64,000 bases of DNA from Fistulifera solaris (lineage: Eukaryota; Bacillariophyta; Bacillariophyceae; Naviculales; Stauroneidaceae): contig AP026162.1 of the NCBI GenBank assembly GCA_030295235.1, forward strand, positions 1,364,001 through 1,428,000, read 5' to 3'. The notes below the pieces were generated by a model. It did no database searches. It saw nothing but the letters and a program-made list of their open reading frames with translations, and was not told the DNA's origin. This document shows positions 43,342 through 53,517 of this stretch, in pieces (the stretch's first letter is position 1; every line of letters starts with the position of its first letter). The position numbers and the translations under genes are program-made.

Positions 43342-43956
43342 ATGAAATCGGCTGCAATAATGATGCTCAACGTTGTGATACTCGTCATGTTGTCGCTCCT
43401 TCATCAGAGTCAATGCTTTGTAGGGCGTTTATCATTTTCCAGACTCACAGCCACACAACAACGGATGCCTAGTCCGCTACAGAAAGGACCAAGACTAGCT
43501 CTTCTGGACAAAAATGCTACGGACACCGACGAATTCGAGTTTAACGTCGCGGATTTTTTCGGCATCGCTGTGGGTGCGCAGCTTTTAGGTCTTCAGGATG
43601 TTTTAGGCGAACCAAGTTTTTGGAAGGATGGAGGGTGGTTTCAACCTGTTACGATTGAATCCGGAGGCTCTGTTCTATCTGAGCTAGTACAGCGTTTCTC
43701 TGTCATGTGTTCAGTATTTCTTGGTGCTTCATGGATCCTTGGGTCTCCAAAAGCGTTACCCGACAACATTAGTATCCTCAGCTTTGCAATCAAAACTGCG
43801 ACCATATATGGGATGATTCGGCTTCTTCTCGAGCTTTTCACAGCTACAATGTTGAACGGAGAGTTTAGTTTATCGCAGACTTTGCGTGAGACCTATATGA
43901 TTGGCCTGGCTATTGCTACCACAAGATACATCTTGAGCAATTATATCTATCGATGA
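43342..43956 (+). CDS. Plastid-targeted integral membrane protein, unknown
   Basis: A 204-residue product with a signal peptide (MMLNVVILVMLSLLHQSQC) followed at the probable cleavage site by FVGRLSFSRL, a Phe-led transit peptide. The mature part begins near DEFEFNVADFFGIAVGAQLLGLQDVLGEPSFWKDGGWFQP. It has three or four hydrophobic segments (VMCSVFLGASWILG, LSFAIKTATIYGMIRLLLELF, MIGLAIATTRYILSNYIY). No catalytic motif. It probably sits in the thylakoid or an inner plastid envelope membrane. The start could also be at Met7 or Met8. I recognise no family. Confidence 0.68.
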   Translation: MKSAAIMMLNVVILVMLSLLHQSQCFVGRLSFSRLTATQQRMPSPLQKGPRLALLDKNATDTDEFEFNVADFFGIAVGAQLLGLQDVLGEPSFWKDGGWFQPVTIESGGSVLSELVQRFSVMCSVFLGASWILGSPKALPDNISILSFAIKTATIYGMIRLLLELFTATMLNGEFSLSQTLRETYMIGLAIATTRYILSNYIYR

Positions 43957-44384
43957 ATACGAGATTGATACTGTATTTCAAGTCGTTGATCAGTGTTTGC
44001 TCATGGTTTTCTAGTTACTGCGATTAATTGCCTATCAATGCCACCTTAGTTTTCCGGCAACCGCCCCAACCTTGCTTTTGTACTGCACTTATAAAAAACA
44101 AAAAGATACGTAGAACTAGGGTAATAAATAACGGTACGATAGGAATACTTAGGAGAATCACGAGGAACCGCGAGATAAATCTTCAATTATTTACGGTTTT
44201 GCGATAGCGTGCACCTCTAAACATATCCTAAATATTCAGTACCAGATCAAAAATACTTAGATGGATTCCAAGATCTTCCATCTCCGAAAACTCCACCCCG
44301 CATTTCTTTCTGTCCATTATTTCCCAAACAACATTTGCTGCAAGTTTTCGGGTCGATTTGACAAAACACCTTACTCAAGCAATC
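43957..44384. other. Intergenic region, nothing recognised
   Basis: A 428-nt AT-rich gap between co-oriented genes; no distinct element. Confidence 0.35.
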
Positions 44385-45728
44385 ATGTCATCTCGTATAG
44401 AAAGAATGAGGGATAGTCATGGCAATGAGATAGAAGAAATCGAAAAAAGGTTGAGAATTTTGCGATTACGGGCGCGTTTTGCAGCCGCAAGAGATCGGGC
44501 AAACAAACTAGTAGATCATGGTGACTCGAATAGAACTCACTCGAAAGCCCACAATGAATCTCGGAAGTCGTATCGTGATCACGATCATCGACCCCAAATA
44601 AACCGACAGCCAAGAGCCTTTGAATCAAGAGGGGGCATCTTGGACACTGGCTTGTGCGCCCTTCCTTATCATGGGTTTGCCATGCGATTGTTCGGATCCG
44701 AAAGTGAGGATGATGAGTATTTGTTCAGCGACGATGATAATAGCATTCTAGATGAGGATCGGAGTGACGAAGACGATGAAATAATGTCTCGTATTCTTAT
44801 CCCATCTTCGATCCGCCATGTTGCTCCTATCCATCAGACTGGTCGGCGTTACGTCACTCCATCTTCTCTACAAGCTACTTTCCCCAATGTAGAAGATGTA
44901 AAAAAGAACTCTTCGCAAAAGAAAGCTGTTTTATCTAAGAATGCGCATCATGAATCATTCAATCCTCCGCCGGTGCTACGTCAAGACTTGACGTGTACTT
45001 CGACGATTTCCAGTCATCCCCAGTCCTCGAAAACTAAAAACCACGAGCACTCGTCTTCATCCATTAAGACAAGTGATACGAAGAAAACTTGGTTAAGTCG
45101 TCTCAAGTGCCAGTCTCACGCTGACAAAGATGACATCTGGATCCCTAAAAATATCCCCCACATTCCCCTGGAACACGACATTCATAATTGGAATGTTGGA
45201 CATTCGCGTCAACCAGATAAGTCGAATGTCCTTCGAAGTAAGACCTGGAATCAAGATGACTCAAGCACGATTGCTACTTATCCAAGCATCGAGGTGAAAC
45301 AACCGAAACCAATGAGACGGACAAGACCGGAATCAGAAAACCCATCAACCCCTTCTCACGTTCAGTCACCTTTTGACGGATCTTCTTACGAAAATGCGAC
45401 CCCATTGGCGCACTCTCGTATTAAACCCAATCGATCGGTATCAACAGGGCGCTCGCGATCTTTGAATAGTTCGTCGGGGAGTGGGGTCCGTCCATTGACT
45501 ACTCCGAAACAAGGTTTGCCACGTGTCGGAACAGAACATTCGCGCAAGTCGACTAGCTCGTCGAAGAGCAGAAGCAAGACGAAAATGGTTTCAAAGCCCT
45601 TATCAATTGATCTGAAGCTGTCCGCCTCTGACGACAGTGCTGATCCCTATGAAACTATCCAGTATTTCCGGACACCTTATGGACAGCTTAAAATGGGGAC
45701 GGGGACAATACCACCATCGTGGTGGTAG
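44385..45728 (+). CDS. Disordered basic Ser/Arg-rich protein, unknown
   Basis: A 447-residue single-exon product from ATG 44385 (MSSRIERMRDSHGNEIEEIEKRLRILRLRARFAAA). The first 45 residues form a helix suited to dimerisation. An acidic island (SEDDEYLFSDDDNSILDEDRSDEDDE) sits near 120-145. The rest is low in hydrophobics and rich in Ser, Lys, Arg, Pro and His, with clusters such as STGRSRSLNSSSGS and SSKSRSKTKM that would be kinase targets. The C terminus is short and more ordered (DPYETIQYFRTPYGQLKMG). No domain is recognised. It has the same disordered character as the head of the next gene, but no alignable sequence. Confidence 0.62.
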   Translation: MSSRIERMRDSHGNEIEEIEKRLRILRLRARFAAARDRANKLVDHGDSNRTHSKAHNESRKSYRDHDHRPQINRQPRAFESRGGILDTGLCALPYHGFAMRLFGSESEDDEYLFSDDDNSILDEDRSDEDDEIMSRILIPSSIRHVAPIHQTGRRYVTPSSLQATFPNVEDVKKNSSQKKAVLSKNAHHESFNPPPVLRQDLTCTSTISSHPQSSKTKNHEHSSSSIKTSDTKKTWLSRLKCQSHADKDDIWIPKNIPHIPLEHDIHNWNVGHSRQPDKSNVLRSKTWNQDDSSTIATYPSIEVKQPKPMRRTRPESENPSTPSHVQSPFDGSSYENATPLAHSRIKPNRSVSTGRSRSLNSSSGSGVRPLTTPKQGLPRVGTEHSRKSTSSSKSRSKTKMVSKPLSIDLKLSASDDSADPYETIQYFRTPYGQLKMGTGTIPPSWW

Positions 45729-46058
45729 ATCAATTTGCATAAAAATTTTAATAATTGTTGTAATTGTCATTTGTCCACATGCTGCTCCTTTTCTTGACTG
45801 ATGTTTATCACCAGAGCTGAATCCGTCAGCGTTGGTTAGCGTTAGCCTTTCCATCTTTCAAATTCGGATTTCAGATTCTGTTTGGCGATAACAAGACGTT
45901 TTACACAATAGATTTTGTGACAGCATTCGTTAAGTAGAAACCGAGCGTTGGGCGTTGTGTGGAGTCACATTTTTTAGAAGTGTTTTTCGTTTTCTGTTCC
46001 ACTTGCAGCCGATGGAGTGCATGTTCCTTTCCACATGAACTTTTACTGAAACATCAGC
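45729..46058. other. Intergenic region, nothing recognised
   Basis: A 330-nt spacer between co-oriented genes, with no distinct element. Confidence 0.35.
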
Positions 46059-48218
46059 ATGATTGACGAAGATGGAAACAATTTGCCCTGGGATTCACTG
46101 TGGGAGTACTTTCTCGGCGACGAGGAACTTGATTCTGTTCCACCGAGGGGTAGTATTGTTTCACGACGCCGACAGAACGTCCGATTGCATGATACCCAGA
46201 TGCAACTCAATTCTCCAGCAAATACTCGTGGCCGATCTACTTCTAGAGTAACCAAGCCTTCCCAATCCAGTGAGTTTGAATGTCAAGCAAAAATGCTGAA
46301 CGTGCACAGTGTGACTTCCGCAAAAGCATCACACCGTAGTAACGCTCGGAATGACTCAAGAAACAATCATCTACTCGCAGATACCAAATGTAACAATAAA
46401 ACCGAATGGGACATGCGAGATGAAAAAGACAACGAGCAGCTTGCAACCTCTCAACAATGTACAAAACCGACGAGCGGCGTCACTGATGCAATACGAAAGA
46501 AAGATGAACGAGATAGAAACACGGAAGGAAAATTCTCCCAAGTTTCTCATGTCCAAGCATCGCTAGATAAAGTTAATGCTTCATCTGCTAATGAAAATTC
46601 TCCAGCTCGAGTTATTCGACTGCAGTATACTCCACAAAGACGCCTATTGACGGAAAATCACAAAATGACGGAAGCAGGGGAAGGCCATCTAAGTACAGAC
46701 GTTTCTTCGTCGCAAAGTACGAATGCTTTTTCTAACGTCGGAAGTAAGATTGGTTACCCAGTGGTGGTTCAGCCGAGAAACCGAAGTCGAAGTGAAGCGG
46801 ACACTTTAGACCCTTTCATTCAAGCCGAAAGCAGCACAGAACGAATAGTTGCCCAGTGTTTTGCGAGTGCTACCAGTCGTAAGGGTGCTACACAGCGTGG
46901 TGCTTGCCGTTCGATTAGGAATCTATCTGAATTGGAGAGAATATTGTCGATGAAAGCCGGTATTCCTATTTATCAGCTTTCACGCGATGAGTTAATTGAG
47001 ATGTTTCCAAAACTTGTGGCTGTCGCAGACAAAAGAGTCGAGGTAGTTGGACGCTCTTCTGAATTCCAGAGTTCTATTCCTGCTCACCTGCAGGCATCTC
47101 TCGGAAATCAAGGCGAACCGCAATTACTCTATGAATACAATTATGAGTCCGAAGAGCACAAGTTTGTCTCGTACAGATCTTTCAGTGCTTCGCCACTGGC
47201 TTCCATGCACGTCGAAACTAGGAAACTCGACAGATCGCCGTCGGTTGGGACAATTGATGTCTTGATCCAAGTGGAGGTACGAATGCGTACAACGCTTATA
47301 ATGTGCACTTACTTCTGAGCTAACCATCCTGTTTCAGGCGTCCACCGTGTCTCCGACCGACTGTTTCATCCGGCAAGGAAGATGCCCGAGTCATATATCT
47401 GTCCCGTTACCCAATACCCCAGGAGTTGACGCGGTTGGAAAAATATATCGCATCGATAAGCGTTCATCTCAAAGATACAAGCTAGTAGCCGGAGATCGAG
47501 TGATGTCGCTGGTAAAGTGGGGAGGGAATGCAAGGTATCTGCAAATCGATCCGACCAAAGCAGTAAAAATACCAGATACAGTAGACCCTGTTTCTGCCGT
47601 TTGTCTGACAGAGACGTATGTTGCCGCATACCAAATTCTTTTCATGGTATCGTGGGAGCTAAACGCCGAAAAAAAAGCTCGCTAGCAGGGAGAACGTATA
47701 TGCTTTCCGGATCGATTGATCCCAAACTTGCACGCGCGATTGCAGCGATCGCGAAGTATGGTGGAGTCAAGGCCATTTACGCCAGTGCTAAATGCAAGTA
47801 CAACCGATACTTTCAAAAAATAGGCATAATCCCATACGACCAGGAGAGTGATGAACTGACAGCAGCCATGGAAGGAAAATTCGATCGCGTAGTACTGTTT
47901 CATCAAGACGTTTCAAAATCTCATTTCGATCTTTTGAAGAAGGACGGGGACATAATAGTTGTTTGGGGGATAGGGGGCGCATCGAAGCCCCATGAACCTT
48001 CGAAATTGCAGCCAAATATTTTCTGCAGTAGACATAAATCGCAACACCACGGAAAAGTTTACAATTATGATGTTTTTGAAGAATGGGCGGAACGAAATGA
48101 GCAGTGCAAATCTGATCTTTCGTTCCTCGTAGGTCTTCTGGTTAAAGGTATCATTGCTCCACATATCCATCATCGCATTTCTCTGCGTCAAGTGGGCGAA
48201 GGCCCAAGAAATGCTTGA
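46059..48218 (+). CDS. Disordered head fused to a quinone-reductase-like MDR domain
   Basis: Two exons, 46059-47276 and 47338-48218 (GTACGA...CAG, phase 0). Residues 1-350 are mostly disordered, with one possible helical module (LSELERILSMKAGIPIYQLSRDELIEMFPKL). A medium-chain dehydrogenase/reductase domain of the zinc-free type follows: DVLIQVEASTVSPTDCFIRQG, PNTPGVDAVGKIYRI, LVAGDRVMSL, then ETYVAAYQILFHGIVGAK. In the cofactor fold the usual glycine-rich turn is replaced by YMLSGSIDPKLARAIAAIAKYGG, so NADPH binding is doubtful. One T is missing in the run 47639-47642 (AYQILF/HGIVGAK). The activity cannot be predicted; it could be a scaffold using a decayed reductase fold. Confidence 0.7.
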
Positions 48219-48328
48219 ATCAAAGCATTTCTCCGGATTTATTGTTTGCGAACCGTGGCTCGTTTCAAAATCGAAAGCACTCCGTCTTTAGCGGTATAGT
48301 AGTATTCTAGCAGTGTAATCTAATCAAT

Positions 48329-50761
48329 TTATTGATCCTGGCAATTGTCCAGTACGACTTGTTTCATTACTCGATAAGGAGCACTCCTTCCTGTCCATAA
48401 TTCGAACTGACCGACTCCTTGTTCCCAAAGCATTTCCGAGCCACGCACGAAACTGCAACCAGTTGCCTCGGCCTGCCTCAGTAGTTCTGTGTAGTATGGC
48501 TTGTAATTAACATCAAAAATAACTGGTTTATCCCCATCAAGCGGCAACAACCAAGGAGGCAAGACAAACTCCGCAGCAGCTGGAAGCGTACTGATCACAA
48601 CCCTAACATTACTTCCTGGTGTCTTTCGCAGGATATCGCCAAGACAAATGCCTTCTTGCAAAGACTGCTCGTCAAGGGATGTGACGACTGTCCCACCGAA
48701 CGACTCAACAAGATCTTGAGCTTTTGATGGAGTGCGATTGAAATATATGCATTGCAGACCAAGTTTCCTCGCCACGTATGCCGCAGCACGGGCGGTCCCA
48801 CCTGCGCCCAATATTAAAGCGTAGTCCAAAGAGTGATCAACTTTACTGCCCAAGAGTCGATTCAGAGGATTGTATATTCCTCGCCAATCAGTGTTATCTC
48901 CGTAGATCACTCTCTTGAAATCATCGTCAACATATTCCTCTTTGGCAATAATAGTATTCACACTCCCGATAGCTTTCGCTGCTTCGCTCATCACATCAAC
49001 GTACGGAATAATTGCTTGCTTATGAGGAATAGTAACACTCGTTCCTCCAAACAAACTCGACTTGAAGAAGTCTGACTGGACGAAATCTTCAACAGTTGGA
49101 ACATCTACCCTGACGTATTGATGAGGCAGTTTTGTTGCAGCGAAAGCAGCTCCATGCATTTGTGGACTGACCGAGTACGCAATGTTATGTCCCAAAATGG
49201 CGTACGTCTTCTTTTCAAATATATTCGTGAGCAGTCTCGTCGTCATGATTTCATTGGAAGTCATCTGTCCTGGAGCTGCTTTAAAAGGAAGCGATTCATG
49301 CGTGACCGGTGTAAAGGGAAAGTTAATTACTCGCGAGAACTGGCCAACATCACCAAGAACGAGCGAAATATGAGGAATTACTGGTTTTCCATCTTGTTCC
49401 GCTAGTTCGGCCGCAATCAATGCCGCTTCGTACGCCATTCGATCCCGCGATTCGTCTGTGATCGATAAAACAACCTTGGCTCCATGGGCCCTTCCATTAA
49501 GAGCACATTTTTGGAAAAATAAAACCGCCTCTTCCGTTGAGACTTCTTTCCCGACAACATGATGGCTGCCCAGAATCTGACTCGAATAACGCTCCTCTGC
49601 CCTATCCAGTAGATTGCTCGTTTTTTGCGAGTCCCATGCGCTTTCCACGTCCAGGACCTCCACACCACCACGTAAACCCCACTGAAGCAACTGGAACATC
49701 GACTCAATTCCCTTTTCATCGTCGGGGTACGTGCCAGCCTGATTGGCGGTACGAACTGTGTAAACAATGGGCATGCAATCTTCTATGACAGAACCCACAA
49801 ACGGCAGCGCAGGACTTCGTCGGGTATGAGGACGGCAGTATCGACGCAATTCTTGCATCCCGTACAGGAGATCGAATCGGCTGTCGCGACAATCTAGCAA
49901 ATCGGTTCGGTATTCCATGGCATCGACATCGGCGCACATGCTTTCTACGAATTGTTCCACTTGTGAAATTTCCGGAAAGCTCAAGCTCAGAAAGAACGTG
50001 TGATCTCCCATGGTAAGGTGTGCCGTGTTGGCTGTTCTTGTTTTGTCGCCCGGAATGGGAGGTATCAGTCGTGCTCGCGCGAGCAATCGAATCATTTCCC
50101 ATTCGATATGCTCCCACGATGATGTCGTATCCTGCTCGTCTTGGGTGCCTTCGTCGCGGATACAAAGCTCATAATCCGAATTCGGCACCAAGACACTTTC
50201 TTCTATTTTTTCTTTGAGTGCTGTAGCTTCCTCGCTCATTTCACTGCTGGAGGGTTCGACATTCACGTAAATAGCCAAATGCCCGCTCTCGTAGAATGCT
50301 TTCACTAAATCCGATAATTCAGCTTGCGTCAGTTGATTGGATTCTTTGCCGGATTGAAGTTGTCGGAAATCAATAACAGCAATATCAGGCCAATGAGACT
50401 GTTCAAAAATGTCTTGAATGGGCCGTAGATTACCAGTATCATCCATCAATGGAAGCAACTGACTCGTTTTCAATTGCGTTTTCATCAAATAGTTTGCGAG
50501 TCGGTTCAATTCGTTCCCCTTCTCCGAAGACATGCCGATGAGAACAATCGGCTTGTCGTATTCGTGAAACATATTTTTACCAGTGAACATTGTAGTTTTA
50601 GCATCGGTAGCCATCGTTTGCGAGGATGCTAGCGAAAAACATGTCTCGGACGTTGTTGTGTGTCGACCCGATGTGAAACGACTACCCGCGCTCAAGAAAG
50701 CCGATGAGATCGTCGTGAACCAGCATAACAAAAGATATGCGAAGCGATGAACCGAATTCAT
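48329..50761 (-). CDS. Plastid shikimate-pathway fusion: shikimate kinase-like, 3-dehydroquinate dehydratase, shikimate dehydrogenase
   Basis: A single exon for 810 residues. The leader ends at [12 protein letters not shown], a plastid signal. Residues ~70-235 resemble a shikimate kinase whose ATP loop has decayed (IGMSSEKGN where GxxGxGKS/T is expected). Residues ~245-510 are a type I dehydroquinate dehydratase: [31 protein letters not shown] with the catalytic His, and [10 protein letters not shown]. The Schiff-base Lys expected after the GA of GAKVVLSI is Leu. Residues 515-805 are a shikimate dehydrogenase that looks complete: [22 protein letters not shown] with catalytic Lys, GSVNTII, GDNTDW, and NADP loop [10 protein letters not shown] with NRT. 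The order kinase-dehydratase-dehydrogenase is that of the C-terminal half of fungal AROM. It supplies aromatic amino acid precursors, converting 3-dehydroshikimate to shikimate at least. Confidence 0.92.
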   Translation of the reverse strand: MNSVHRFAYLLLCWFTTISSAFLSAGSRFTSGRHTTTSETCFSLASSQTMATDAKTTMFTGKNMFHEYDKPIVLIGMSSEKGNELNRLANYLMKTQLKTSQLLPLMDDTGNLRPIQDIFEQSHWPDIAVIDFRQLQSGKESNQLTQAELSDLVKAFYESGHLAIYVNVEPSSSEMSEEATALKEKIEESVLVPNSDYELCIRDEGTQDEQDTTSSWEHIEWEMIRLLARARLIPPIPGDKTRTANTAHLTMGDHTFFLSLSFPEISQVEQFVESMCADVDAMEYRTDLLDCRDSRFDLLYGMQELRRYCRPHTRRSPALPFVGSVIEDCMPIVYTVRTANQAGTYPDDEKGIESMFQLLQWGLRGGVEVLDVESAWDSQKTSNLLDRAEERYSSQILGSHHVVGKEVSTEEAVLFFQKCALNGRAHGAKVVLSITDESRDRMAYEAALIAAELAEQDGKPVIPHISLVLGDVGQFSRVINFPFTPVTHESLPFKAAPGQMTSNEIMTTRLLTNIFEKKTYAILGHNIAYSVSPQMHGAAFAATKLPHQYVRVDVPTVEDFVQSDFFKSSLFGGTSVTIPHKQAIIPYVDVMSEAAKAIGSVNTIIAKEEYVDDDFKRVIYGDNTDWRGIYNPLNRLLGSKVDHSLDYALILGAGGTARAAAYVARKLGLQCIYFNRTPSKAQDLVESFGGTVVTSLDEQSLQEGICLGDILRKTPGSNVRVVISTLPAAAEFVLPPWLLPLDGDKPVIFDVNYKPYYTELLRQAEATGCSFVRGSEMLWEQGVGQFELWTGRSAPYRVMKQVVLDNCQDQ

Positions 50762-51149
50762 CGTTTATTTCGAAACGAAACGAAAATAAAGGCCAAGTTT
50801 TGTGTAAAAAAGTAAGAAGCGATTGATTGAATGGATCGCACATCGGAGGCATCACACAAATCTCTTGTGTCATACGTCACATCATCAACTCGTCGCGAGT
50901 CACGAACCTGTTCGAGATGGCTAAAGGCTAAAACTACTGCATAGAACATGGAGCCTAACCTATTTCATCACAAGAATAATAAAGTGAAACATCAGCAAAA
51001 ATAGAGCAGTGACAATATGCTCAATTGGTGGCTATCTAACCAGCGGTTCGTTGCTCGTTCCACTTCGCAAACATTCAACGATGAAACGACAATCGACGTT
51101 CACAATGAAACAATAGTTGATGCATCATTTTAATATTTGCTGATAAAAT
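50762..51149. other. Intergenic region, nothing recognised
   Basis: A 388-nt gap between two minus-strand genes, holding the promoter of the shikimate fusion gene. No element stands out. Confidence 0.35.
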
Positions 51150-51495
51150 CTATGCATCTACATTCTCGGTTGACAATCCCTTGAATGTGGAAACTTCTAC
51201 AAGTTGGGCAAGGGTGTACAACTTTTCATCGGCATCCTCATCTTCGTTGCGCTTTCGGCTCAATCGCACTCGAACACGGGTTGGTACGTTCTTTACACCA
51301 GACTTCCAAACAAATTTATTCAAAGCGGCATCAATTCGTACATCCGAAGTTCCCATAGCTTTTTTGCGCAAAGGCACGAATTTCCTTCATGGCGCGAGGA
51401 GCGCGGCGTTTGAATTGCAACTTGTGTACGCGCTTCGACAAGTGAATAGTGTAGTCTCGTGTAACGAGATCTGGTTTGGGGGCGCCTTTGACCAT
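51150..51495 (-). CDS. RPL31: 60S ribosomal protein eL31
   Basis: eL31 lines the peptide exit region of the large subunit. The start ATG at 51495 gives [20 protein letters not shown], then [68 protein letters not shown] and [12 protein letters not shown], collinear with animal eL31. About 114 residues, single exon. The run of six A (51360-51365 on the plus strand as T) must be five for the frame to hold between RAFAQ and KAMGTSD. Since eL31 is single-function and essential, this is one of the best indications that such breaks are assembly errors. Confidence 0.95.
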
Positions 51496-53517
51496 GATAA
51501 ATACTGTGAATTAAATAAAGATTACTGTGAAGACCGGCGAAGGGGACAGAAAAGTGAGCAAAATTTTAATTTGGCCGAACAAAGACTTCCGTTACAAACT
51601 ATTGCGTTCCCCAGCTACAATCGACAATCGTACACAGAACCAAACTCCGATACATCATTCATTCGCTATGAGCTCACATGCCTTACCTTGAACGTTTGCA
51701 AGGATAATCCTGCCGCGACAGCGAGTTGAGACGAACTGTTGCAATCTCTCCGAGGTTTTGGTGTTGTTGCTCCGTTTATTATTTGTAGTAAAGCGGTAAA
51801 TAATCATCCTTATCTCTAAACGAAAGCTACTCTCACTATGAAGTAACATGATGTATGATGTACTCTGTAGGGGACTGACTAAGGCTCATGACTAAAATGC
51901 AGTCGTGACAAAAAACGAATGACACTCTTTGAGGCCATAGTACATACTAGCGATAGCGACACGAGGCTGTCCGGCATCGTTACATCAGATGTGCATGCAA
52001 AATGCTTAATTTCGAAAAATATTCGCTATGTTTTAGAAAGCAAATGTTTCTCAACAAGCTTGGAGAAAGAGCGAAAAGTTCGGTAGCAGTCGTCTGGCCC
52101 ATTTTTTGATTCATGACTAAAAATGCAGTCGTGGTAACGACGATTTCACACTTTGGGTGTATAGTACTCCGAGTAAAAATATCCAAGATTCATTCATGAT
52201 TGCTAACGATCCCCAAAGCTTGTTCACGCAATGAATCACTGTAGCATCACCTTTAATGCCATAACATTTGAGCATTGACTTAATGCTTGCTTTTGTGGAC
52301 TTCATCGTTGCCGTTTCATTTGCATTTCGTATTTGACTGAAATTCAGTCAATGAGGGCGTATACGAACAGCAATAGTGAATCTGCCGTCACCGATCCGAA
52401 AGCTTTTCGGAGTTCGGAGCCAAGAAACGATACATTGCGTTTAAATGATGATGATATTTCGTAGCATCACTGTCGTTGCCACCACATATGACCGTTCATG
52501 TTGCCTTTTTATTTGCTTTTTCTTACGTCGATCGTGACTGGATTTCAGTCAAGGAGGGCGTAAACCAACACTTTGCTACTATAGTGAATGTGCCAGTCAC
52601 CAATCCGAAAGCTTTTCGGAGTTCGGAGCCAAGAAACGATACATTGCGTTTAAATGATGATGATATTTCGTAGCATCACTGTCGTTGCCACCACATATGA
52701 CCGTTCATGTTGCCTTTTTATTTTTTTTATTTGCTTTTTGTACGTCGATCGTGACTGGATTTCAGTCAAGGAGGGCGTAAACCAACACTTTGCTACTATA
52801 GTGAATCTGCCGTCACCGATCCGAAAGCTTTTCGAAGCCATTACTGGTAGCGACCTGGCAGAAGTTTGGTGCATAGATAATCTTGAGACTAAGAACGTTA
52901 TACGTCCTTAGTCTAGAGAGACTCTGACACTTGATTTTTTAATAAAAAAAATCAAGCCATTTTTCGCGTTGACACCGACACCGCACCGACCGGCATGCTG
53001 CATGTGACTGACGGCGCTGTACAAAACAGTATCGGGCTTCGAAACAGTCAATTGTACAGTTAATAGCCGTTAAAACAGTTTCTTACTATAAATATTCATG
53101 TACAGAAGGAATTATTCAAAGTGTTCAAATCCATACTATTTGAATTTTTTATCCGTATAATCTAACGGAACATTGGATTCTCCCGCCACTCATACTTAGG
53201 GTTCCTTCGAGCAGTCCTTCCTAAGATGTTGCTTGCTTAACGAAAAAGACTGTGTCCGTAATCACACCTAGAAGAAAGGTGCGCACGTCCACCACTTTGG
53301 CAAGGCGCGGTATGCGACGAGGAGACGATGAAAGCATCAACTCGATTTCATCCTTTTGTCGTGACGAAAGAAGATTCAAAGATCAGTTCGAAGATCAGTT
53401 TCATCGTTTTGATAATACTTTGATCTCAAATCTGTTTCGTTTAAGATCAAGGAAGGAGCGCATAGTAGGCATAATCGCACATTGGAGGTTTTGATCGGTC
53501 ACAATCTACGTGCAAAA
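51496..53517. other. Two-kilobase intergenic region
   Basis: The region holds the five-copy array above. Outside it (51496-51883 and 52871-53517) I see AT-rich sequence and the promoters of eL31 (minus) and WEE1 (plus). The GTG-initiated open frame 53252-53494 is unsupported. Confidence 0.5.
51884..52870. repeat. Five-copy tandem array of the ~200-225-bp hairpin repeat
   Basis: Hairpin cores (TGACT) at 51889, 52114, 52334, 52535 and 52751 are spaced 225, 220, 201 and 216 nt. The last units are nearly identical over more than 150 nt (GATTTCAGTCAAGGAGGGCG, CCGAAAGCTTTTCGGAG, GATGATGATATTTCGTAGC); the first ones have drifted. Four of five units keep an (A)CACTnTTTG/ACTTTG block and an ATAGT about 20-35 nt after the hairpin. 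Confidence 0.9.

Noticed and set aside
51181-51729. 182-residue plus-strand frame over eL31
   Set aside because: It is antisense to eL31; its open length reflects codon bias of the ribosomal gene.
53095-53140. Possible tRNA B-box GTTCAAATCC
   Set aside because: No matching A-box, acceptor stem or cloverleaf can be built around it.
53252-53494. Plus-strand 80-residue frame just upstream of WEE1
   Set aside because: It starts with GTG, overlaps the WEE1 frame and reads like 5' untranslated sequence. No known motif; no support as an upstream exon.
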